From Thermoleophilia bacterium (GTDB lineage: Bacteria > Actinomycetota > Thermoleophilia > Gaiellales > Gaiellaceae): a DNA stretch of 15,441 nt. The first letter of the stretch is position 1. The number at the start of each line of letters is the position of its first letter. Positions 1 to 5,624 of the stretch are shown here, in pieces. The DNA lies in contig JABFWJ010000254.1 of assembly GCA_013362295.1 (NCBI GenBank), positions 1 to 15,441 of the forward strand. Reading direction: 5' to 3'. The notes under the pieces were generated by a model that was not told the origin of the DNA, did no database searches, and saw only the letters and a list, made by a program, of their open reading frames with translations. A program made the position numbers and the translations under genes.

Positions 1-252
1 GCGGCGGACCGACCCCGCGGCGAGCGCGGCCCGCGCGCGGCCGCCCGGCACGGGGACGGCAGACGGGGAGGAGATCGCCCAGGTCGGCCAGGTCCAGACC
101 GCCTCGGCCGAGAGCGGCGCGGCGGCGCGATCGGCCGGGCCCCCGCAGCCGGCCGCGAGCCAGGCTAGCGCCACGAGGGCGAAGGCCGTGAGCAAGAGGG
201 CCGGGCTCGGCGCGTGCCGGCAGGCCTCACCGGAGCGATTTCGACGCCGCAT
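1..252 (-). CDS. Putative lipoprotein, N-terminal part (gene runs off the left edge)
   Basis: An open frame of 84 codons begins with ATG at 252-250 and has no stop before the window edge. Its first residues are basic (MRRRNR), followed by a hydrophobic stretch at about residues 18-33 and a lipobox-like LAAGC ending at Cys36. This is the pattern of a type II signal peptide, so the mature protein would be lipid-anchored outside the membrane. After the Cys comes a GGPAD linker and a short Trp-rich stretch (WTWPTW, about 53-58). Third codon positions are almost all G or C, as expected for a real gene here. No clear Shine-Dalgarno sequence precedes the ATG, and a TTG start nearer the hydrophobic core is possible. 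It is divergent from the secreted-protein gene at 430. Too little is present to name a family. Confidence 0.6.
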   Translation of the reverse strand, partial: MRRRNRSGEACRHAPSPALLLTAFALVALAWLAAGCGGPADRAAAPLSAEAVWTWPTWAISSPSAVPVPGGRARAALAAGSVRR

Positions 253-281
253 AGCTTGTTCTTCGGGGCGGACACGCGTGA

Positions 282-299
282 CCGGGATCCCGATCCCGG
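282..299. promoter_or_regulatory. Perfect inverted repeat in a divergent intergenic region, possible operator
   Basis: Two 8-bp arms, CCGGGATC and GATCCCGG, are separated by 2 bp. The repeat sits 30 bp upstream of the lipoprotein start (252) and 130 bp upstream of the secreted-protein start (430). Dyad symmetry of this size could bind a dimeric regulator or form a hairpin; which of these applies cannot be told from sequence. Confidence 0.3.
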
Positions 300-320
300 C
301 CCCGATTCCTCACCCGTTCG

Positions 321-332
321 GGGGAATTCCCC
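321..332. promoter_or_regulatory. 12-bp perfect palindrome GGGGAATTCCCC, possible operator
   Basis: A fully self-complementary 12-mer lies 22 bp to the right of the 282-299 repeat, in the same 177-bp divergent gap between the lipoprotein gene and the gene at 430. The pair may be two operator half-regions of one control zone. No known regulator motif is claimed. Confidence 0.25.
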
Positions 333-414
333 TGCTCCGAAGCCGACATGTTCCCGAATCCTCGTTGCGGGTATGTGCGCACGGGTCCGACCGTCGTCGG
401 CGAGGCCGTGGGTC

Positions 415-423
415 AAAAGGAGG
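415..423 (+). promoter_or_regulatory. Strong ribosome-binding site that fixes the start at 430
   Basis: AAAAGGAGG lies 6 nt before the ATG at 430. The open frame extends in-frame upstream to 214, but this site, together with the signal peptide that follows the 430 start, identifies ATG 430 as the true start. Confidence 0.8.
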
Positions 424-429
424 AAGGAA

Positions 430-1530
430 ATGTCCAGGACGTCCGTCCGCGCTTTGCGCATCCGTTTTCTACGGTGCGTGCCCTTCGTTGCGCTACTTGC
501 GGCCCTCGGGGTGATCGTCGGCGCCGCCCGGGCGGCGGCGCCGGCAGTCACGCTCTCGCCGTCGTCGCTGACGTTCGGGCCCCAGGACATCGGCACGACG
601 AGCGCGCCGCAGTCGGTGACCGTCGCCAACACGGGCACGGCGTCGCTGTTCATCAACAGCGCGGCCGTACGCGGCGCCGACCCGCTCGACTTCACCGAGG
701 TCGATGACGGCTGCTCCGGGCTGACGCTCGCTCCCGGGACGAGCTGCAGCGTCTCCGTCAACTTCTCTCCGACGACGACGGGGACGCGTTCCGCGACGCT
801 GATCGTCACGGACAACGCCCCCGACAGCCCGCAGACCGCGCCGATCACCGGGACCGGCAACGGCACGGCGCCGCCATTGGCGATCGACACCCGGTTCATG
901 ACCTGCTCCGGCGGCGTCTGCGACATCGGGTCCGGCAGCAACGTATTCGTCAACAACTTCTTCTCGACGAGCTTCCTGGCCAGCGGTGGTACGTCCCCGT
1001 ACACGTGGTCCGGCCAGCTGCCCGCGGGGCTGACGCTCCGACCATCGGGGCTCGTCGTCGGGGCGCCCAGCGTGCGCGGGACGTCGACCTTCCGGGTGAC
1101 CGTGACCGACGCGGCGGGCTCCACTGCGAGCGGGACGTTCGCCCTCACCGTGATCGACCCGCCGCCGCCCACGCCGCCCGGCTGTCAGACCGGCGGCACG
1201 TTGCGCGAGGCCCTGAGCGGGCCGGCGCTCGGCGGCCGGACGCCGAGCGGACAGGCGAGCGCCGACGAGACGAAGTTCAGCGGCTGCGGCGGGTTCAGCC
1301 TCCTCGACGTCCAGGTCAAGGACGTGAACCGCCCCGATGGCACGCAGCTCTGGGTCACGCTCGACTTCAAGCCCGTCGGGACGATCACGCTGCGCGCCGG
1401 CTCCGGGACGATGGCGACGTACAACCTCGGCCGCTTCGGCGTCTCGCACGACCCGGTGCGCGTCTACGACGCGTTGCCGGACATCAGCACCAGCCAGCAG
1501 ATCCTGATCGGCGGATCGTTCCTGCGGTAA
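430..1530 (+). CDS. Secreted choice-of-anchor D / putative Ig-domain protein
   Basis: A 366-aa exported protein. Residues 1-36 form a Sec-type signal peptide: RALRIRFLR, then a hydrophobic core, cut near ARA-AA. Residues about 40-143 look like a choice-of-anchor D (ASH-like) beta-sandwich: LSPSSLTFGPQDIGTTS, SVTVANTGT, and the paired Cys95 and Cys106 in GC-SG and TSCSVSVNFSPTTTG. Residues about 175-243 match a putative Ig (He_PIG) domain: GGTSPYTWSGQLPAGLTL then FRVTVTDAAGSTAS. A proline-rich hinge (IDPPPPTPP, 242-250) leads to about 115 C-terminal residues I do not recognise, beginning with Cys252 and containing Cys286. The role is probably extracellular binding or structure; no catalytic motif is visible. 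It is preceded by a strong RBS, so translation is probably leadered. It converges on the LysR gene with only 9 bp between the two stop codons. Confidence 0.88.
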   Translation: MSRTSVRALRIRFLRCVPFVALLAALGVIVGAARAAAPAVTLSPSSLTFGPQDIGTTSAPQSVTVANTGTASLFINSAAVRGADPLDFTEVDDGCSGLTLAPGTSCSVSVNFSPTTTGTRSATLIVTDNAPDSPQTAPITGTGNGTAPPLAIDTRFMTCSGGVCDIGSGSNVFVNNFFSTSFLASGGTSPYTWSGQLPAGLTLRPSGLVVGAPSVRGTSTFRVTVTDAAGSTASGTFALTVIDPPPPTPPGCQTGGTLREALSGPALGGRTPSGQASADETKFSGCGGFSLLDVQVKDVNRPDGTQLWVTLDFKPVGTITLRAGSGTMATYNLGRFGVSHDPVRVYDALPDISTSQQILIGGSFLR

Positions 1531-1539
1531 CCGCACACA

Positions 1540-2403
1540 TCAGCGGAGCGCGTTCAAGAACGCTCCGGCAAGCGGGTGCATACGGCCCGGCGGCGCGACC
1601 GCGTAGATCGTCCTGCGCGGCGCGCCGCCGGCCAGCGCGAGAACGGACACGTGGCGGAAATGCGGCGCGAGCAGCTCCGACGTCAGGGTGACGGCGAGGC
1701 CCGCGGCGACGAAGCTGTTGATCGCGAGCGGATCCTCCGTGAGATACGCGAGGCGAGGCTCGAACCCGGCCGTTCGGCACGCGCGGACGATCAGCCCGTC
1801 GCGGGTGGCCGCCAACCACGGATCGTCGGCCAGCTCGGCGAGGCGGATCCGCTTGCGACCCGCAAGTCGGTGGCCGCGACCGACCGTGGCGAGCATCGCC
1901 TCCTCGAGCACGTCGCTGCGCCGTGTCCCGGCGTGCTCTCGCCTCGGCAGCGAAGCGTCCTGGAAGCACAGCGCGATGTGCGCGCGCCCGTCGCGGACCG
2001 CCGCCACCGCGTCCTCGGTGCTTCCCTGTACGGCGCTGACCTCGATCTCCGTCTCCGCGTGCAGACGGGCGATCGCGGAGGGGACGAGCGTCGCGAGCGC
2101 GCTCGGGAACGCGGCGAGGCGAAGCTGCCGTCGCGCGGCGCCCGCCGACTCGCCGAGTTGGAGCTTGGCGAGCTGCAAGCGCTCGTGCAGTGCCTCGGCA
2201 TGCTCGAGGAGCAGCTCGCCGACCGCAGTGAGCTCGAACTGACCGCGCCTGCGCTCGATCAGCTGCTCTCCGAGCTGGAGCTCGAGCGCGCGGATCTGCT
2301 GCGAGACGGCAGGCTGCGTCAGCGAGAGCGAGACCGCGGCGCGCGAGAACGACCGCTGACGCGCGACCTCCCGGAACGTGAGCGCTCGCCGAGGATCGAG
2401 CAT
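1540..2403 (-). CDS. LysR-family transcriptional regulator
   Basis: A 287-aa protein, normal length for the family. The N-terminal winged helix-turn-helix is clear at about residues 9-65: FREVARQRSFSRAA, then LSLTQPAVSQQIRALE and LGEQLIER. A linker helix (about 66-92) leads to a periplasmic-binding-protein-like effector domain from about residue 93, with RLAAFPSALATLVPSAIARL, HIALCFQD and a second subdomain with LAELADDPWLA. These proteins act as tetramers in the cytoplasm and usually control a divergent gene and themselves; the inducer cannot be read from sequence. The ATG at 2403 lacks a Shine-Dalgarno sequence but has a TAAGAT hexamer 6 nt upstream, which suggests a leaderless mRNA. The only candidate divergent target is a doubtful small ORF at 2472, so its regulon may lie elsewhere. 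Confidence 0.93.
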   Translation of the reverse strand: MLDPRRALTFREVARQRSFSRAAVSLSLTQPAVSQQIRALELQLGEQLIERRRGQFELTAVGELLLEHAEALHERLQLAKLQLGESAGAARRQLRLAAFPSALATLVPSAIARLHAETEIEVSAVQGSTEDAVAAVRDGRAHIALCFQDASLPRREHAGTRRSDVLEEAMLATVGRGHRLAGRKRIRLAELADDPWLAATRDGLIVRACRTAGFEPRLAYLTEDPLAINSFVAAGLAVTLTSELLAPHFRHVSVLALAGGAPRRTIYAVAPPGRMHPLAGAFLNALR

Positions 2404-2405
2404 GC

Positions 2406-2440
2406 AATGATCTTATACAAACGAAACAATCATTATTTGC
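2406..2440. promoter_or_regulatory. AT-rich promoter/operator region of the LysR gene
   Basis: Bases 2411-2440 are only about 27 % G+C in a roughly 70 % G+C window. On the minus strand TAAGAT (2415-2410, within TATAAGAT) lies 6 nt before the ATG and fits a -10 element. An inverted repeat, AATGAT (2406-2411) and ATCATT (2429-2434), brackets the -10. A LysR regulator binding there would block or redirect its own promoter, the usual autoregulation in this family. No convincing -35 at 16-18 bp was found. Confidence 0.5.
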
Positions 2441-2471
2441 GCTGATCAATCGTCCCGGGCAGACTCGGAGC

Positions 2472-2723
2472 ATGTATCCGATCGACGTCCAACATTTGAT
2501 CCGACGCGGGACGCTCGGCTCCAACGCTCTCGACCCGACGCGCCCGCATCGGCCGTCGCTCCGTCACCGCATGTTGCGAGCGCTCGCAGCAGTGCGGCGT
2601 GACACGTCCTGCGAGGGGCCGCGCCCGGTGCCGACGGCGAAGACGGCCTGCCGGTCCCCCTCGGATTCAGGGTCAGCGGCGGAAGTCGCTGCGCCAGGCG
2701 GCGAGCACGCGCTCACCGGCTGA
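2472..2723 (+). CDS. Possible small protein (83 aa), doubtful
   Basis: An ATG at 2472 opens 83 codons in a position divergent to the LysR gene. The first half (MYPIDVQHLIRRG, then RHRMLRALAAVRRD) is basic and amphipathic like many short actinobacterial ORFs; the second half is low-complexity. Third-position G+C is fairly high. Against it: a GGAG sits only 1 nt from the ATG, which is too close to work well, and the last 51 nt overlap the end of the opposite-strand propeller gene. The other possibility is that 2441-2672 is simply non-coding. No function is proposed. Confidence 0.25.
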   Translation: MYPIDVQHLIRRGTLGSNALDPTRPHRPSLRHRMLRALAAVRRDTSCEGPRPVPTAKTACRSPSDSGSAAEVAAPGGEHALTG

Positions 2724-3815
2724 GCGGTGGGGCAGCGTCGCCCCCAGTGCGGCGAGGTTCGTGGCGGTGCGCGTGCCGGTATCGAGCACGGTGAGGGTGC
2801 CGTCCGTCGAGCCGTAGAGCAGGCTCGTGCCGTGCCAGCTGAGGTTCGCGCCGACCGCGCATCCACTTGGGCCGAGCCGGTGCCGGTAGAGCGGCTGCGT
2901 GCGGTCGGCGCCGGCACGAAACACATAGACCGTCGCGATGCCCGAGCGGGAACCGGGGTGAGCGGTGCTGAGGCGAAAGGCGACCGCGCGCCCGTCGGGG
3001 GACACGGCGACGCCCGCATCGAAGTTCAAACGTCGGTCGGCCCAGCGCGCACGGGCGATCACGGTCCCGGCGCGTGTCGTCACGGTGATCGAATGGGCGC
3101 CGGTGAAGACGAGGAGGTTCGGTCGCGCGAGCGCGATCATCCCGTCGACATGTGCCGGCGAGCGCTCGAGCACGGTGTGCGCCCCGCGCGCGGCGGCGAG
3201 CCTTCCGGCGGGCGTGACGTAGTACAAGGTGTCGGTTCGTTCGTCGAAGCCGTAGCCGTTTCGCGCGCGATAGTGAACGCGCCGCAGGACGCTTCCGGCG
3301 GCTGAGACGAGAGTGATCGCGCGGGGTGCGGTGACGATCAGCTCGCCGTTACCGTTGAACGTGTAGGGGTAGAGGCCGCGTCCGCGCACGACCAGGTGCT
3401 CGCTCCCGTGGAGGTCGGTCAGGTAGATCCCGCGCCGGTACGAGGCGAACGCCAACGCGTGAGGACCGAACGCAACGCCGCCGCCGTCGCGCGGGTAGAG
3501 GTCGGTCGAGCGCCACACGACGCGACCCTTCGAGAGCAGCAGGAAGCGTCCGGATCGCGTGCGGCGAAGGTCGAGGTGCGCACCGTAACGGCGGCCGGTC
3601 CCGCTCCCGTGGTCGGCGAGCCAGTGGCGCGGTAGCCGGATGACTCCGCCGTCGCGCGCAAGCCGGAAGCTGCCGCAGCTCGTCCACAACACGATCGGGG
3701 CCGGCACGCGCGGTCCGTTCGGAAGCTGGGCCCGGCACGGATGAGCCGGGGAGCCCAACACGGAGAGCGCTGCGGCGGCGACGACGGACGCGACCATCGA
3801 GTCAAGTACGAGCAC
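2673..3815 (-). CDS. Secreted beta-propeller-like (WD40/TolB-like) protein
   Basis: Up to 380 aa from a GTG at 3815; an ATG at 3797 (residue 7) gives a better signal peptide start (MVASVVAAAALSVLGSPAHP) and may be the real one. Neither has a clear RBS. After the exported N-terminus the protein is made of repeated four-strand blade-like segments: GRFLLLSKGRVVWRSTDL, FASYRRGIYLTDLHGS, DTLYYVTPAGRLAAARG, VAVSPDGRAVAFRLST, LLYGSTDGTLTVLDTGT. VSPDGRAVAF is the typical WD40-like/TolB repeat core. Such proteins are usually extracytoplasmic binding scaffolds; no catalytic residues can be assigned. The start is divergent from the M23 gene (66 bp between the GTG and the M23 GTG), so the two may share a control region and act in the same compartment. 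It ends facing the doubtful small ORF. Confidence 0.75.
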   Translation of the reverse strand: MLVLDSMVASVVAAAALSVLGSPAHPCRAQLPNGPRVPAPIVLWTSCGSFRLARDGGVIRLPRHWLADHGSGTGRRYGAHLDLRRTRSGRFLLLSKGRVVWRSTDLYPRDGGGVAFGPHALAFASYRRGIYLTDLHGSEHLVVRGRGLYPYTFNGNGELIVTAPRAITLVSAAGSVLRRVHYRARNGYGFDERTDTLYYVTPAGRLAAARGAHTVLERSPAHVDGMIALARPNLLVFTGAHSITVTTRAGTVIARARWADRRLNFDAGVAVSPDGRAVAFRLSTAHPGSRSGIATVYVFRAGADRTQPLYRHRLGPSGCAVGANLSWHGTSLLYGSTDGTLTVLDTGTRTATNLAALGATLPHRSAGERVLAAWRSDFRR

Positions 3816-3881
3816 GCACGCCCAGCGAGTCCGTGCTTACCTTTGCCCGACGCCGATCGTGAGCCGCGGCGTGGTCGAGTT

Positions 3882-4706
3882 GTGAGTTACTCCTGGCCGG
3901 TCAAGCCGTTCGACAAGCAGCACGCGGTGCGCGGGTTCTTTTGTGATCCCCGGATCGCAGACGGCGAGAAGTCGTTCCACTTCGGTGTGGACGTCTCGGC
4001 TCCCGACGGCACGGCGGTCTACGCCGTCGAGCCGGGGACGGTGTATCTGTCTGGGGCGCAGAACATGGCCGTGCTCGGCGCGCGTGGGCATTCCTACTGG
4101 CATGTCGTCCCGGCGGTGCGCGCGGGTCAGTGGGTGGCAAGGCACGCGCTGATCGGACACATCGCCACGGGCTGGGGTCACGTCCACTTCGCCGAGCGAG
4201 CGGGCGGGCAGTATTGGAACCCGCTCCGGGGCGCCGCCCTGACGCCGTTCGCGGACTACGGCGCGCCCGTTGTCGATCGCATCGTCGCCGAGCGCGGCGG
4301 CCTGCCGCTCGATCCGGCCGCTCTGACCGGGGTCGTGAACCTGCTCGCGGTTGCCCACGACAACCCGCCGATCTCGGCTCCGCCGCCGTGGGATGGGTTG
4401 CCGGTGACGCCGGCGTTGGTGCGGTGGCGGCTCGCGCGCGGCGCGGCCGAGGTGGTGCCCTGGACGACGGTCGCCGACTTTCGGAGCACGCTGATCGCGC
4501 AGTCTCGATTCAGCACCGTCTACGCCGCCGGCACCCGCCAGAACCATCCCAACGCACCGGGCCTCTACCGATTTTGGCTGGCCCGCAACTGGGACACGCG
4601 CCGGCACCAGGACGGTTCATACCGCCTCGCCGTCGAGGCCGCCGATATACGCGGCAACGTCGGCCGCGGCCACCTCGACCTCCTGCTCGTCAACGGAAGC
4701 GTCTAG
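3882..4706 (+). CDS. M23-family (LytM-type) metallopeptidase-like protein
   Basis: 274 aa from GTG 3882. The M23 zinc-site motifs are intact: H33-x3-D37 in FHFGVDVSAPDGTAVYAVEPGTV, His74 in YWHVVPAV, and the HxH pair His100/His102 in GHVHFAE. The family cleaves peptidoglycan cross-bridges or stems outside the membrane. From about residue 145 a second, beta-rich domain follows (VVNLLAVAHDNPP then YRLAVEAADIRGNVG), resembling an Ig/FnIII-like fold. Unlike most M23 enzymes, no signal peptide is visible: the frame stays open upstream to 3741, but that stretch is charged and antisense to the propeller gene's N-terminus. The start was chosen because the conserved part begins at SYSWPVKPFD; no good RBS is seen. 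The last codons overlap the end of aroE by 4 nt. Confidence 0.82.
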   Translation: MSYSWPVKPFDKQHAVRGFFCDPRIADGEKSFHFGVDVSAPDGTAVYAVEPGTVYLSGAQNMAVLGARGHSYWHVVPAVRAGQWVARHALIGHIATGWGHVHFAERAGGQYWNPLRGAALTPFADYGAPVVDRIVAERGGLPLDPAALTGVVNLLAVAHDNPPISAPPPWDGLPVTPALVRWRLARGAAEVVPWTTVADFRSTLIAQSRFSTVYAAGTRQNHPNAPGLYRFWLARNWDTRRHQDGSYRLAVEAADIRGNVGRGHLDLLLVNGSV

Positions 4707-5563
4707 CTGCGCTGGGCGACGTTCATGAAGACTTCTTCGAGCGTGCGGCGCATCACGGTCGGGTCCGGGTCGATCCCGGTCCAGTACCGGATGCCGAGCA
4801 CGCCCTGATTGACGAGCATCCCGAGCCCGTCGAGGACGGGGCAGCCCCGGTCCGCCGCGTCGCGGATCAGCCGCGTGCGCGGCGGGTTTGGGATCACATC
4901 GGCCACCACCATCTCCGGTCGCAGCGAGTCGGGATCGAGGTCGAGCCGTGCGTCGAGGTCGGGGGCGAGCCCGACGGAGGTCGCGTTCACGACGATGTCG
5001 GTCCCGTCGGGGACGCGATACGTGCCGTTCCAGCCGACGAAGGCCGCGCGGGCCGGTGTGCGCTCGTTCAGTAGCGCGACGATCTCGCGCCCACGCGCCG
5101 GGTCCCGGTTGACGATCGTGATCGCCGACGCCCCGGCGAGGGCCGCTTCGACGGTGATCGCCCGCGCTGCGCCGCCCGCTCCGAGCACGACCAGCGACTT
5201 GCCGGCGGGGTCGACGACCGTGCGCAGCGCTGTGAGGAATCCCCGGCCGTCGGTGTTCTCCCCGATGAAGCGGCCGTCGCGGCGCACGACGCAGTTGACC
5301 GCGCCGATCACGGCCGCCGAGTCGCCGAGTGCGTCGAGGTGCTGGATCACGTTGACCTTGTGCGGGAGCGAGCAGTTGAAGCCGACCCAACCCATGGCAC
5401 GCGCACCGCGGACAGCGTCGCCGAGCGCCTCGGGCTCGACCTCGCAGTTCAGGTAGCGGGCGTCGAGTCCGTGATGCCGGTAGGCGGCCTCGATCATCGT
5501 CACCGTGGGATTCTCGGCCGCCGGCGCCGAGAACGACCCGGTCAGGACGCTGAGGAAGCTCAC
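4703..5563 (-). CDS. aroE: Shikimate (or quinate/shikimate) dehydrogenase
   Basis: 286 aa, within the usual 270-290. AroE reduces 3-dehydroshikimate to shikimate with NAD(P)H, a cytoplasmic step toward aromatic amino acids. Visible features: substrate-site serines in TGSFSAP (residues 8-14), the catalytic Lys69 in SLPHK, Asn90 in AVNCVV, Asp105 in GENTDGRGF, a dinucleotide loop GAGGAARA (128-135), and the C-terminal DGLGMLVNQG (245-254). Two points differ from E. coli-type AroE. The N-terminal SLSPxxHN is replaced by SFSAPAAENP, and the cofactor motif is NRD (152-154) rather than NRT, so NAD rather than NADP, or quinate use, is possible. GTG 5563 has no RBS but TAGCAT lies 7 nt upstream, consistent with a leaderless transcript. 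It sits alone, converging on the M23 gene, with no other shikimate-pathway gene in view. Confidence 0.9.
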   Translation of the reverse strand: MSFLSVLTGSFSAPAAENPTVTMIEAAYRHHGLDARYLNCEVEPEALGDAVRGARAMGWVGFNCSLPHKVNVIQHLDALGDSAAVIGAVNCVVRRDGRFIGENTDGRGFLTALRTVVDPAGKSLVVLGAGGAARAITVEAALAGASAITIVNRDPARGREIVALLNERTPARAAFVGWNGTYRVPDGTDIVVNATSVGLAPDLDARLDLDPDSLRPEMVVADVIPNPPRTRLIRDAADRGCPVLDGLGMLVNQGVLGIRYWTGIDPDPTVMRRTLEEVFMNVAQRS

Positions 5564-5570
5564 GGAGACA

Positions 5571-5576
5571 ATGCTA
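5571..5576 (-). promoter_or_regulatory. Putative -10 element for leaderless aroE
   Basis: On the minus strand TAGCAT is followed by 7 nt and then the GTG start at 5563. This TANNNT form and spacing recur before other SD-less starts in the window (LysR, MreB-like, proA, SRPBCC). Confidence 0.4.
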
Positions 5577-5588
5577 TGGCCGGCAAGT

Positions 5589-5616
5589 GAGGGGCCGCTC
5601 GAGCGAGCGGCCCCTC
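5589..5616 (-). terminator. GC-rich terminator-like hairpin after the 904-aa secreted-protein gene
   Basis: A perfect 12-bp stem (GAGGGGCCGCTC paired with GAGCGGCCCCTC) with a 4-nt loop begins 8 nt after the stop codon of the gene at 5625-8339 and ends 13 nt before the putative aroE -10. There is no T-run after it, as is common for hairpin terminators in high-GC actinobacteria. It would insulate aroE from the large secreted-protein transcript. Confidence 0.7.
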
Positions 5617-5624
5617 GCGTCCGT

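Noticed and set aside
3741..3881. Upstream extension of the M23 frame as a signal peptide
   Set aside because: The stretch is charged and Arg/Asp-rich with no hydrophobic core, and is antisense to the propeller gene's signal peptide.
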